A DNA stretch of 64,000 nt from Haliclystus octoradiatus (taxonomy: Eukaryota > Cnidaria > Staurozoa > Stauromedusae > Haliclystidae), in the NCBI GenBank assembly GCA_916610825.1, contig OU744447.1, positions 28,222,561-28,286,560 on the forward strand, read 5' to 3'. This document shows positions 1-10,641 of this stretch, in pieces. Each line of letters starts with the position of its first letter. The stretch's first letter is position 1. Both the position numbers and the translations under genes were made by a program. The notes below the pieces were generated by a model. That model ran no database searches. It had not been told where the DNA came from and was given only the letters and a program-made list of their open reading frames with translations.

Positions 1-777
1 TCATCAGTAGAGGATTTAAAAGATAATGAACTATGGTGGAATGGTCCATATGTTTCTGATAAGTGAGGAGAAAGATTGGCCAAAAGATCTTGTAATTAAG
101 CAACAAAGTGCAACCAAGGAACTACGAAAGACAACAAAGATTGCTGAAGAGGTAACTATGACAACGTTTGATATTACCTTAGTAAATGCTGATCCAAATA
201 GCAAATTGAAACCTGAAAGATTCTCATCATGGTGTCACTTGAAACGGATAACAGCATGGGTGACAAGGTTTACAAGAAATAGTCAAGTGAGAAGAGAAGA
301 CCGGCACAGTGGTGAGCTGACTGTCAATGAGGTGTCAGACGCCGAGAGATTTTTAATCGAAACATGTCAACAGAAGTATTTCTCAGAAGAACGTAAACAA
401 CTGGCTAGATCACACGCTATTATAAAAAAGAGTGAATTATCATCATACAATCCATTTATTGATTGCGATAATATTATCAGATCTAATACACGTCTTGAGA
501 ATGCGGATTGTTTATCGTACGATGTAAAGTATCCGATTCTACTACCGAACTGTGCATGGCTTTCTAAATTAATTGTTCATGATATTCACGAGAAGCACGG
601 ACATGCTAGAGGTACAAATCATGTTTTGGCGGATATATTACAATTTTATTGGGTATTACAAGCACGAGAGCTCATTAGAAAGGTTGAAAATGATTGTTGG
701 CATTGTAAAAAGAAAAAGTCAACAGCAGCAAGTCAGATTATGGCACCACTACCTGGACACCGTGTAAATTTACTGTT
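1..777 (+). pseudogene. BEL/Pao pol remnant: integrase zinc-binding region
   Basis: The frame from base 1 breaks near 60 and continues in the frame open from 26. The stretch ending in NADCLSYDVKYPILLP, then HDIHEKHGH and CWHCKKKK, is the H-H-C-C zinc-binding module of BEL/Pao integrases, followed by the usual Q-x-MAPLPGHRV linker. Coding similarity stops at about 777, where a non-LTR fragment interrupts it. The catalytic integrase core resumes at 1200 on the same strand, so both halves belong to one element. The order of motifs matches the family; family-level identity within BEL/Pao is not resolved. Confidence 0.82.
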
Positions 778-1199
778 ACGTGCCTTTGAATTAGGACATG
801 AAAATAAAGCGGCAATTTTTTTAGCTCCTCAAGAAATTGCCACTTTATTTTCATGTCCTAATTCAACCAAAACTCGCTCTTTTGCTCACAATAACATATA
901 CAACGACAAATGCCACAGCCATTTAAATCAGCTGGTATTCACAAATGGAATCAACAAGCCTCCTGGATAAAAGAAATAGCTAACAGAACAACATATATTG
1001 ATAATTTGAAGAAAACATTAATTAAATAATATATATCTTATATAAATTTGTATACTTTTTATAAATGTAAAATTTCCTAACATTGTACTAACATTTTATT
1101 CTTAAATATTATATTGTACGCATTTTGTAACCAGCCCTGTGAAAACAAGCCTAGTATGGCTTACCAGGCCCTGAATAAATGATGATGATGATGATGATG
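778..1199 (+). mobile_element. 3' end of a non-LTR retrotransposon inserted in BEL copy 1
   Basis: The interruption of the BEL integrase frame holds what looks like a LINE C-terminus: a reading containing GIHKWNQQASWIKEI and YIDNLKKTLIK before a stop near 1029. An AT-rich 3' UTR follows, ending in a conserved tail (CCTGAATAAATGATGATG). The same tail type recurs near 45250, 45620 and 49090. Typical LINE behaviour would explain the strong 5' truncation. The clade (RTE- or CR1-like) is not decided. Confidence 0.6.
786..866 (+). repeat. 33 bp inverted repeat inside the LINE fragment
   Basis: Bases 786-818 and 834-866 are reverse complements with about one mismatch and a spacer of about 15 bases (left arm begins TTGAATTAGGACATG). 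It could form a strong hairpin in RNA or mark a local inverted duplication. Confidence 0.75.
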
Positions 1200-1202
1200 A
1201 TT
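1174..1202 (+). repeat. (GAT)n tail of the LINE fragment
   Basis: AATAAATGATGATGATGATG closes the inserted fragment immediately before the BEL integrase frame resumes. Confidence 0.85.
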
Positions 1203-2037
1203 GAACAAACATCAGTCGATTATGGAGGACCTTTTGTAACAATCCAAGGTCGTGGTAAGATTCGAGCAAAAAGATATTTATGTTTATTCACTTGTGTCGC
1301 TACTCGAGCTGTCCATTTGTAAATGGCGTATAGCCTTAATTCGGATGCCTTTCTCAATGCTTTTTATCGTATGACTTCTCGTCGTGGTTTATCAAGTGAT
1401 ACGTACTCTGATAATGGTACTAACTTTGTTGGTGGTGATAATGAATTAAAAGAATTGGTTAAATTATTAGACAAAGAAAAGATTACAAAGGATGGAGCAA
1501 ATAAAGGTATTAAATGGCACTTTAATCCAGCACTCGGACCCCATTTTGGTGGCGTTCACGAAAGCTTAATTAAATGAACTAAACGTGGCATTTATGCGAT
1601 TTTAAAGAATGCCGATGTAAGAGACGAGCAATTGATGACGGCTTGTGTTGGTATTGAAGGTTTAATAAATTCACGGCCTTTAACATATCTTAGTGCAAAT
1701 GCAAAAGATGATACGCCGTTGACGCCTAATCATTTTTTAATCGGTACAATGGGAGGAGAATTTGCACCAACATCAGTTGACAACAACAGTTTTAATTTAA
1801 GAAATCGTTGGCGTAGAGTGCAAGAGTTAGTGAGGCATTATTGGCCTCGATGGATGCGTGAATGGTTACCATCGTTAGGAAAAAGAGCAAAATGGCAAAA
1901 TGAAAAAAATGATTTAAAAGTGGGTAATATTGTTATTATCGTTGATGCAAGCTCGGCACGTGGTACATGGGCAATGGGACGCGTGGCAGAAGTTTACCCA
2001 GGAAAAGACGGACATGTGAGAGTAGCCAAAGTGTTAA

Positions 2038-3090
2038 AGTGTATATCCCGGATATTGGGAGATTGATTCTTTAGATAGAGAAAAATTTTCTATTCGTACA
2101 TCATCTTCTTGTGTTTTTACTTTACGCGATCATTTCTCCTTCAAAAAGGAAGTCAAAGTGACGATTTCGGGTTAATTTTGTGTCTCACTCTTTTTCCTCG
2201 AACAGGAACCCGTTTATTTTCAACAAGAGAGTTTACACCGGAAAAAACACTAAACTTATTAATAAATTTGTTTCTAAATAAAAAACCGCTAAACTAAATG
2301 ACAATCTGCTTTCGGAATGAAATTTTCAACGTTCAGCTGAAGATTTGGAGCTATATTTGATCAATATTCAAGATACAGGTAAAGAGATATAAGCCTCTAA
2401 AATCAAAAGTTTTTAGTTTTGGACTTTTCTCACTCAAGTGCTCATACGATTAACACCTCTTTGCGTCCTCGTCTACCCCTGTGAAAAACAGTTCAGGAGT
2501 TCATGAACAGTTCATGAACGTTAAATAGCTCTAATTTTCCCGAACTGTTCATGAACTGTTCATGAACTCCTGAACTATTTTCGCAGGGGTAAGCATAGTC
2601 GGCATAGTTGATGCGTATTAAAATAGTCACACACCTTCAATAACCAGCAGCGATAACCTGCTTAGACGAAGTCGTAAAGAGGTGCTAATCGCGTGAGCAC
2701 TTGAGTGAGAAAAATCCAAAAATTAAAAACCTTTTGACTTTAGAGGCTTATATCTCATTACCTGGATCTTGAATATTGATCAAATATAGCTCTAAATCTT
2801 CAGCTGAACGTTGAAAATTTCATTCCGAAAGCAGATTGTCATTTGGTTTAGCGGTTCTATATTTAGAGACAAATAAGTAAAAAGTTTAGCGTTTTTTCTG
2901 GTGTAAACCCTCTTGTGGAAAGTAAGTGGGTTCCTGTCCGAGGAAAAAGAGTGAGACACAAAATCGTAACTTTGACTGCATTTTTTAGGGGGAAGTGCTT
3001 GCGCAAAGTAAAAATTCAAGAAGAACATGTACTGATAGAAAATTTTTCTCTATCTAATGAAGCAGTCTCCCAATATCCGGGATATACACT
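2038..3090. mobile_element. 1053 bp foldback DNA transposon with TTAA target duplication (Kolobok- or piggyBac-type target)
   Basis: TTAA occurs at 2034-2037 and again at 3091-3094. Between them lies a near-perfect palindrome: AGTGTATATCCCGGATATTG at the left end and its reverse complement at the right. The arms are roughly 430 bp (about 2038-2467 and 2672-3090) and surround a ~200 bp centre that itself holds a small MITE. There is no convincing transposase; open frames in the arms read only palindromic non-coding sequence. TTAA duplication is characteristic of Kolobok and piggyBac superfamilies. The AGTG end resembles the foldback element at 42863-45131. Confidence 0.85.
2476..2589. mobile_element. 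114 bp palindromic MITE with GTTCATGAAC repeats, nested in the foldback element
   Basis: Ends CCCCTGTGAAAAACAGTTCA and its near reverse complement ending TTTTCGCAGGGG, flanked by TA on both sides (2474-2475, 2590-2591). The interior is built of self-complementary GTTCATGAAC units around an AT-rich centre. A longer relative lies at 3856-4034. Confidence 0.75.
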
Positions 3091-3160
3091 TTAATACAAG
3101 GAAAAGAATATATTCGTCCAATTACAAAGTTATGTCTGTTGGATTTAGTTATGTGAAGTT

Positions 3161-3690
3161 ATTATTATCAAAAGTTATGTTACTATGTTAGCAATCATGT
3201 CCTGGAAACGATATAAAAGAACATAGTTTTATCAAGTTACAACTATTTATAGTTTGATTAAAAGTTACAGTTATTAAACAATATTTTAAATGAATATTCA
3301 GTTGTTAGTTTATTCGGTTATCGAAATCTTATCGTTGGTTTTTAATTTTATCACTTTTAAATTTTTACTGGTAATTTAGCTACGCAAAAGCACTGCTTCT
3401 GTGTGGTCGGGAGTATGGACAGAAGGGATATCATATTGTAATCTGAAGATTATTGTGATTATTTTAAGATCATGGTTTTACACACAAGCGTGACTTTTGA
3501 CATTAAAGCCGTGATATAAAATGTAATTACGGAATTTTAGATTTAGAGTGTGTTAGAAGGTGACGATAAAAAGTAGTGAAAATTTAGTGTTATGGTCGAT
3601 TTTGGACCCATTCTTATGGTTTAAATTTAATTATTATCGGATTAAATGGAATAGAAATGAAATGGTGTTTTTTATCGACTTATCGGCGAA
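3161..3690. other. AT-rich spacer, probable BEL LTR and flanking remains
   Basis: No coding similarity. A TGTGGTCGGGAGTATGG stretch near 3400 resembles the start of a BEL LTR, but no second LTR copy is present for comparison, so this is only a suggestion. Confidence 0.3.
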
Positions 3691-3699
3691 GTCTTCGCA

Positions 3700-4453
3700 A
3701 CAACTTGGTTCAATTCAAATTCAAGAAAAGTACTTGAACCAATTCCCCCAGATAAACAAGGAAAACAAATGAAACAATTATCTTTGGAAAAACATATTTT
3801 TTATGGGATCTTGAACATGATGAATTCCGTTACAATGTCAACATAAAGGTACATTCCCCTGCAAAAAAAAGTTCATGAGTTTGTGAAGTGTTCATGAACT
3901 CTTTGTGACTGTTCATGAACTGTTCATGAACAGTTCATGAACCAACAAAAACTTCATGACTTGTTCATGAACTGTGCATGAGCTGTTCATGAAGTTCATG
4001 AACTGTTAATGAACTCATGGATATTTGGCAGGGGTTCCTACACTAAACGTGGAATTTTGTCAACAATCTCCTCCATTTTTGATCCTTTTGCAATACTATC
4101 AGCAAAGCATATCTTCAAAGAAATTGGGAAACCAAAGCTAGATTAGGATACAGAAATCCCACCTGATGAAATGGAAGCTTCGAAAAAATGGTTAAATGAT
4201 GTAAATTCACTAAAAGATTATCGTATACGTCGATGTATCCAATCAGAGGTATATAATAATAGTACATGTCAATTACATATTTTCAGTGACGGAAGTGAAG
4301 TGGCGTATGGATGTGCAGCCTTCATTCGATGGAAGTCAACATCTGGAGAAGTATGTTGTTCACTACTTGCTGCAAAATCTCGATTAGTTCCTAGTAAGAG
4401 TTTAATCATTCCTCGCCTCGAATTATTGGCAGCACGTTTAGTTGTGCTAAAAT
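3700..4453 (+). pseudogene. BEL/Pao RT C-terminus and RNase H
   Basis: One frame gives a WFNSNSRKVLEPIP motif, then YFLWDLEHDEFRY. After the MITE at 3856-4034 it continues as TKRGILSTISSIFDPF, all standard for the BEL/Pao RT-RNase H connection. The segment from 4171 carries HIFSDGSEVAYGCA (first RNase H acidic residues) and AAKSRLVPSKS with IPRLELLAARL. The frame stops being BEL at 4454, where a hAT element begins. It resumes at 5540 in the same phase. Confidence 0.82.
3856..4034. mobile_element. 179 bp GTTCATGAAC-rich MITE in BEL copy 2
   Basis: Ends CCCCTGCAAAAAAAAGTTCA and TGGCAGGGG with many interior TTCATGAACT/AGTTCATGAA units. TT lies on both sides (3854-3855 and 4035-4036). Discounting the element and one TT leaves the flanking BEL codons in the same frame, so a 2 bp target duplication is likely. 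Same family as 2476-2589. Confidence 0.72.
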
Positions 4454-5531
4454 TAGGGGTGAGACGGTGGCGAATTTTAGACAATCAGTTAACCTTTTTC
4501 AAAAACCGGTGGACAACCGGTTACCCGAAGAGAACCATAGAACAATAGAAAAATCGCGCTATTGATAACAATCCAAAACATTTATCAACATGAGTGCAAA
4601 AAGTAATATAAAAGTAATATAATACCAGTTGGATGAAGTTTAATAAGGAAATAAAATTACGATACAATAAAATAAAACATCAAATAATTATTCAAGTAAG
4701 GTACGGAATTCAAAATAAATTGAATTAAACAGCAATTACAGAAATAAGCGTTTAAATAAATTAAAATTAAATTAATTGTAGAAAACTAAAATGAGCACGT
4801 AACTAAAAGTTTATCAATGTATTCAATCTTTTTGTTTCAAACTTTGAATAGCAAGCTGTTAATTGATCACAACGTGATCACAACTATTGTTAAATATATA
4901 CAAGTTTCACTGCTATGTGATAGTTTTACATTCACACCGACTATTATTATTATATTTTTATAATATTTATGTTAGATTACATTCGCACACGCCAGAAAAA
5001 TTTGTTGAGTTGTTTAATGACCAAGAATTATTCAATTTTAATGCAATAACTAAATTAACTGATTCAATCAATAGGCTTGCAGAAAGTAGAACTCAACCAA
5101 AACAAAATTATGAATACAACAGACGGTTTCTTTTTAAAAAAGTCTTTCGATTGGCGTTGTACAATGTAATAATATTTACTGTACGGATTTTAAATTGTTG
5201 AATGAAGTCGTGAGCAACAAATATTACAAATAAACTGTTTACTTTTCACTTCCCGAAGCAAACGTAAACAAAACATTTTTGTCGTCGCTGTGTCTATCTC
5301 TTTTGTGATGTGGGGTTGGTGATGGGGCTCAAGTGCATTCTAATTCTACAACAAAACACAATGAAATTTGCAAAATATTATCACCAGACGTGGAAAATTA
5401 TTATTTTTGTGAGAAACTGTAAATTAAAAAAAAAAACATTATTTCCGCGGTTTATTGATTGCTAAAACAAAAAACCAGTGGTGGGCTTTAAAAACGGTTA
5501 ACCGGTTAATCGGTTTATTGTCCCACCCCTA
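4454..5531. mobile_element. 1078 bp non-autonomous hAT element
   Basis: Perfect 8 bp direct repeats GCTAAAAT at 4446-4453 and 5532-5539 flank TAGGGGTGAGAC at the left end and GTCCCACCCCTA at the right. Subterminal ACCGGTTAACC-type repeats appear near both ends (for example CCGGTGGACAACCGGTTA near 4506). 8 bp duplications and an AGGGGTG-type end are hAT hallmarks. No transposase is visible; short ORFs inside have no recognisable domain. Confidence 0.88.
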
Positions 5532-5539
5532 GCTAAAAT

Positions 5540-7448
5540 ACATAAACAATGCAACAAAAAGAGGTCAGAGATTCGCTGCAAACAGGGTAGCATACATACA
5601 TGAAATTTCCAATAAAGAACAGTGGTTCCCTCGTCAAGTAATCCTGCGGATCATGCCAGCCGTGGCTTAAATCCATCTAACTTTCTTCATCAAGTTGACT
5701 GGACAGACGGTCCAAATTTTCTAAAAGATGATGAATCTAGCTGGCCTCCATTTGACCATGCAGACTTTGAAGATCCAGAATTGAAGAAAGAAAAATCTGT
5801 CGTTCCATGTCTGACGTCAGTGTTAACAGATCCTAGTAACAGTTTGATATCATCCTCGTCATCTTGGTGGGAACTGAAGAAAAAGGTAGCATGGATTATC
5901 AAAGTTGAAGAAAAGCCAAGGACCAACAAGCCTATTGAAAGCTCATTATCAATTGAAGACCTTGATAATGCTGAACAATCAATTTTGGTGTATGTCCAGC
6001 AATCCAATTTCAGCAAAGAAATTGCATCACTCAAACGCGGATTGTCACTATCTCGAAAGAGTTCACTTGAGAAGTTAACACCGCTAATCGACAATGATAA
6101 TTGATTAAGAGTTGGAGGTCGCCTCTCTAAAGCTGATGTTTCTCCATCTGCACGTCATCCCATTATTATACCTAAAGATCATCACATTGCAAAAGTTATT
6201 ACTGCAAGCAGCACATGTGAAAGTCGGCCATTTGGGTAGAGAGACTACACTTGCATCAGTTACAACAAAGTATTGGATTATTGGAGGAAATCGAACTACC
6301 AAATCATTACTGCGAAGTTGTGTGATATTTCGTTGCCAACAAGGAAAAGTCGGTCAAGATATCATAGCAGATTTACCAGCCGATAGACTTCAAAGTTGTA
6401 GCCTACACCACCAATCCACCATTCACCAACACCGGAGTTGATTATTTTGGACCTTTCATGGTCAAGCAAGGTTGTGTTGAAAGAAAAGGCTATTGTGTAG
6501 TTTTTTCTTGTCTCTTAAGTAGATCAATTCATCTCGAAGTAGCTCATTCATTGAAAACAGACACGTTTATTAATGCTTTGAGAAGATTTATTACTCGAAG
6601 AGGTCAAGTGAAAATCATGCGCTTAGGCAATGGCACCAATCTTGTCAGAGGTAGTAGAGAGTTAAAGGAAGCAATTGATAATTGAAATCAAGAAAAAATC
6701 AGTGACAATTTGCATCAAAGCAATGTAAAATGGATATTTAATCCTCTTACCGGTTCTAATTTTGGTTGAGTTTGGGAAAGATAAATCTGCAGTATCCGTA
6801 AAGTCATCGGAGCCATCATGATGGAACAAACAATCAAATTATCAGATGATGCACTGAATATCTTGATGTGCGAAACAGAAGCAATACTGAATAGTCGACC
6901 ACTCACCCCAATATCAGATGACTCATCTGATATTGGGGTGAGTGGTCGACTATTCAGTATCGCTTCTGAGATGACCCCGATGACTTGAAAGCTTTAACAC
7001 CTAACCATCTTCTGTTATTTACATCAGAAGCTAAGCTACCACCCTGCATTTTCAAAGAATCAGATACATAAGGCCGTAAATGCTGGAAACCAGTTCAACA
7101 TCTTGCAAATGTCTTTTGGAAAAGATGGCAACAAGAGTATTTGCCACAGTTACAGAGAAGGCAGAAATGGTTAAAAACACAGCACCAGTTGCTGTTGGAG
7201 ATCTAGTTCTGGTTGTTGATAATCAAACACACCTCTCTCAATGGCCATTAGGTGGAATCATAGAGGTATTTCCAGGAGATGGTGATAAAGTAAGAGTTGT
7301 AAAAGTAAAGATGGTATGTAAATCTGAAAAAGCTTCTGCAAGTGCAGCATCATTACGAGAATTGATAAATGGTAAACCAAGATTTATTGAGCTTGTTAGA
7401 CCTATATCAAAAATTATACTATTAAAGAGTATTGAAGAGCTTGGCTGA
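5540..7448 (+). pseudogene. BEL/Pao pol: RNase H end, linker, integrase and pol C-terminus
   Basis: Begins with [20 protein letters not shown], shifts frame near 5620 to [12 protein letters not shown], and runs to 6104. The zinc-binding integrase module (HVKVGHLGRETT, CVIFRCQQ) and TGVDYFGPF follow with further frameshifts. Then come the catalytic core with LLSRSIHLEVAHSL and GNGTNLVRG (a DNGTNF position reading GNGTNL, so the catalytic D is lost), EAILNSRPLTP, TPNHLLLF and a final [20 protein letters not shown] domain ending at 7448. Residues and order fit BEL/Pao; many disabling changes are visible. Confidence 0.82.
6878..6966 (+). repeat. 44 bp near-perfect inverted duplication inside the BEL integrase
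   Basis: 6878-6921 and 6923-6966 are reverse complements with one mismatch and a single-base centre (..ATCAGATGA-C-TCATCTGAT..). BEL coding sequence is present only in the left arm; the right arm is an inverted copy inserted in the frame. This looks like a snap-back or template-switch duplication. Confidence 0.9.
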
Positions 7449-8060
7449 AATTTAATATGAGAATTAAGTAAATACTTTAATTTTATAGATTGAAAATAAA
7501 GGTATTTAAGGGGTCGGTATGTTGCCGCCTGTTTTGCTCAATAAATTGAGCTTGATTGAGCTTAATTGTTTTGTTTGATAAAATTCTATTGTTGTCTCTG
7601 TTAACGTTATGCATGTATGATTTTGTTGTGTGTCAATATGTCAATCAATGTATTAGAACGTGTGATTTCTGTAAGAATAAAGTAAGAGCAAAGTAAAGAG
7701 TTAACGTTATTTTAAGTGTTTTAATTGTTATTGCTATCGAAATATTCACCGTTTGGTAAGTGTAAATTGCACTCTGTTGAGTTATCAAATTTAGAATGTT
7801 TTATTAAGTATAATTGTTTCATTTAATTTTAATTGTGGTATTTATAGAAACCGCTACTGTTATTGCAGTTAAGACAGATAAAGTCAAAAGTTGTTGTTAT
7901 TTTGAATGGTTGCGCAGCGCGTTGAAAAATTAGGTGAAATTTGAGACTCACATTTACAATTATCATTTGAACTCAACTATGAATGTTTTATTTTTTGTTT
8001 AATAAATTGAATGCGTTTTGAAAACACAACACTTTGTAATTTTCTTGTAGGCTAAATAAT
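7449..8060. other. Non-coding, probable BEL copy 2 3' LTR
   Basis: Directly after the pol stop. TGTTGCCGCC at 7520 is a plausible LTR start. No second copy is available to define the end, which is set only loosely at about 7860-8000. Confidence 0.35.
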
Positions 8061-9126
8061 TGTAAATAAAATAGCATGAACTGTGAAATTGCAAAAGACA
8101 AGGCAAATATCTTGCAAATTGACGTCATAGTTAGGTCACTGGAAGATCTCCATCAAGGTCTCCTAGACGATCTGACGTCACAGGGTCGTAAAAAATTGTC
8201 CACTGGTACACTGTCGATAGACATCCAAAGAGACGTCACGGAGACTGTCCATCAACCTTCGTAGACGTCCCCTAACGTTGCAAGGACATCTCCATGTTTG
8301 CTGGATAATTACTTTCCGAAAAAAGCAATTAATTACAAATTACAAATTACTTCCCAACAGTGTCCAAAAAACGTCAAGACTTCTGGAATTTTAGAATATG
8401 TCAACATATTCTTCTAAATTTTTTGTTGAGGTTTGGCCTATAAATCATAAATTATTAATTTTCTTCTGAATTTGTTCTAGCCTTCCAGGATCTAGGATCC
8501 CAGGATTCTTACTTTAGACCCTGCTTCCCAAAAAAGTAATTAATTACGTGTTTATTATAATATGTTTACTGCCTTTAGCTGAACCATAGGCCTAGTCAAA
8601 CAACATTGAAGTAAGAAAGAATCAAAATTTGAATGACCAAACAATAAACATACACCAGTAGAAAAGAAATTATAAAATAAATTAACTTTTTAATAGTTTG
8701 ATCAAATTAATGTGATTAATGTCAGTGGCAATTTTTATGTTTGAGCATGATTTTTTCTGACGGAAAGTTGTTGCAATGATTATTCCATGTAAACAATGAA
8801 ATATTTTATTTTGAATATCTTGTCACTGCTAAGATAAGTTCAAACTCAAAACATTAAGAAAACAATGTGGTAAGCAACTAACACAAACAGCAACAGCAAG
8901 CATGTCAAATCATTTGGGACTTCACAATGACAGGCCTAATAATATCGCACGGAAAACATTTATACCTACTTCATGATAACAAAACAATAAATCTTTTGTA
9001 AATAAATCAGGAATAAATTATTCGTAAAGTAATCGGGAAGTAACGTCAATTACGTTATCGCTGCAAATACTAGTTGCTTTAAACAAGTAATTGATTACTT
9101 ACTTATTACTTTTCTCAAAAAAGTTA
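8061..9126. other. Non-coding AT-rich region with hAT-like remnants
   Basis: No gene recognised. Repeated GACGTC motifs occur at about 8120-8265. AAAAAAGTAATTAATTAC-type strings near 8315 and 8530, and an inverted relative near 9085-9125, resemble old hAT ends, but no clean target duplication was found. Confidence 0.3.
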
Positions 9127-10345
9127 TTTATAATAATAATAATAATAATAAATTGTTTTTATATAGCGCACATTAACATTGCTCATGGCGCTTTACAAGT
9201 GTTCAAACTAAAAAGACTATTTATTTTATTTATTTTATTTATTTACTGACTACTGAGCCTTATCTATCATTTAAAAATTTCTGAAATAAATATGTTTTTG
9301 TAATTTTTTTAAATTTATCAATTGAGGCTGCTCTGCGAATGTCAAGAGGGACAGTATTCCATAGCCTTGGACCGCATACTGAAAAGGCCCTGTCACCATA
9401 TGTTTTTGTTCTGGCTCTTGGCTGGTGTAATAATGCATTGTTAGTGGAGCGTAATGCCCTAGCATGCTTCTCATAGTGTATTTTGTTAAAAAGATACTTC
9501 GGAGAAAGTCCATTCAAAGTTTTATAAACAAGTAATAGTATTTTAAAATCAATCCGGTATTTGATTGGTAGCCAGTGTAGTTCTATCAAAGTTGGCGTAA
9601 TATGTTCGTATTTACGTACTCCTGTGACAATTCTCGCAGCAGTGTTTTGAATAAATTGTAACCGTTTTATGCTCTTTTGGGGCAAACCATACAAGAGCGA
9701 ATTACAATGGTCTAATTTCGATGATATAAATGCATGTACTGCAACTGCTGCTGAATCTTTATTGATGAATTTTCTGATTTTTGATAGTCCTCTAAGATGA
9801 TTAAAAGAAGATCTACATATGTTGGAGATATGATAATCGTAAGACATACATTCATCTAAGTAGATCCCAAGATTTTTCGATTTTGTTGTGGTAAAAATTT
9901 TGTCTGTGCCAATCAACAGTGATTGAGGTTGGATACGAAGTTTGTGTTTCGAGTGAATATGTATAATTTCCGTCTTTTCTTTGTTTAATTTCAATTCATT
10001 TAAATCCATCCATTGGAATACACTGGCAATACACTCCTCAACCCGAGATTTAGCTTCCTTGATATTTTCTGCTTTGAATGAAAAATATAGCTGAGTATCA
10101 TCAGCATAAAGGTGATACTCAATTCCATGACACTTGATGACCTCAACAAGTGATGACGTGTAGAGCGTATAAAGCAATGGACCAAGGACAGAACCTTGGG
10201 GTACTCCCACTCTTAGTGTATCATTTGCAGATTTACATTCATTTATACAGACAAATTGCATACGTCCAGAGAGATAGGACTTGAACCATTGCAGAGCCAT
10301 TCCTGTTATTCCAAAGGTTTGTTGGAGTTTTGATAATAGTAGCGA
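9127..10345 (-). mobile_element. 5'-truncated L2/CR1-group LINE
   Basis: On the minus strand the RT ORF is followed by a 3' UTR whose end is a small hairpin-like AGCGC...GCGCTATATAA followed by (TTA)n at 9128-9150. The 5' end is lost at about 10345, inside the RT domain. A dead-on-arrival copy, as is usual for LINEs. Confidence 0.85.
9260..10345 (-). pseudogene. LINE reverse transcriptase, C-terminal part (L2/CR1 group)
   Basis: Reads GMALQWFKSYLSGR, then GVPQGSVLGPLLYTLY (RT motif B), YHLYADDTQLYF (catalytic YADD), LKLNKEKTEII and KNLGIYLD. Then comes the C-terminal block with SKLDHCNSLLYGLP, RLQFIQNTAARIVTG and ELHWLPIKYRIDFKILLL that typifies L2-like LINEs. The frame is open for about 360 codons to the stop at 9260, so the copy is fairly young. 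The first ~25 codons of the open frame (10346-10423) are probably flanking DNA. Endonuclease and ORF1 are absent. Clade assignment rests on motif memory. Confidence 0.85.
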
Positions 10346-10641
10346 ATAACCCCCTATAACTACTGCAAAAGTAATGATGCATAGTTTTACCCCTTGAATT
10401 ATGTTATAGTCTATTAATTTCAATTAATTTAGTTTATATAGTTGAATAACAAGAATAAATTTCACTAAACTTGTGTACTATGTGGATTAATGGTTTAGAG
10501 GCCAAGGGTGTCAGCTTAAATCATGCCACCCAGGTTTGCAGGTAGCTGGGAGTTTATCCCACTATAATACTGTAATTCTATAATACTGTCTTGCATTCCT
10601 GCTGGACAACACAACACTTCTGTCTTTACATCTTTACATAC

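Larger units (their letters stand above)
1..3160 (+). mobile_element. BEL/Pao LTR retrotransposon copy 1, 5'-truncated by the window edge, decayed
   Basis: Continuous from base 1, which already lies inside the pol frame (an LWWNGP motif typical of BEL/Pao upstream of integrase), to a stop near 3156. It contains the integrase zinc-binding part, an insertion, the integrase catalytic part, a second insertion and the last residues of pol. Several frameshifts and stops show that it is not functional. A 3' LTR probably follows after 3160, but with no partner copy its limits cannot be set. Confidence 0.85.
1200..3160 (+). pseudogene. BEL/Pao integrase catalytic core and pol C-terminus, split by a foldback element
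   Basis: Starts with TSVDYGGPF and continues through a D-D-E core: YSDNGTNFVGG, then the HFGGVHES region carrying the glutamate. Stops fall near 1321 and 1575. The INSRPLT and TPNHFLIG motifs, an RRVQELVRHYWPRW segment and a beta-barrel-like end (VGNIVIIVDASSARGTWAMG) are standard for BEL/Pao. The frame is broken at 2038 by a 1053 bp palindrome and resumes at 3091 with a short C-terminus that ends YIRPITKLCLL. The two sides are in the same frame when the insert and one TTAA copy are discounted. Confidence 0.85.
3690..7860 (+). mobile_element. BEL/Pao LTR retrotransposon copy 2, decayed, with two nested DNA transposons
   Basis: A second BEL/Pao pol in the same direction as copy 1: RT C-terminus, RNase H, linker, integrase and the pol end at 7448. 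A purine-rich TTAAGGGGTCGG then TGTTGCCGCC (from about 7520) could be the polypurine tract and 3' LTR start. The 5' part (gag, protease, most of RT) is missing. Multiple frameshifts and stops show it is dead. Confidence 0.8.

Noticed and set aside
8076..8264. 62-codon frame after BEL copy 2
   Set aside because: Made of repeated GACGTC-containing strings; no domain.
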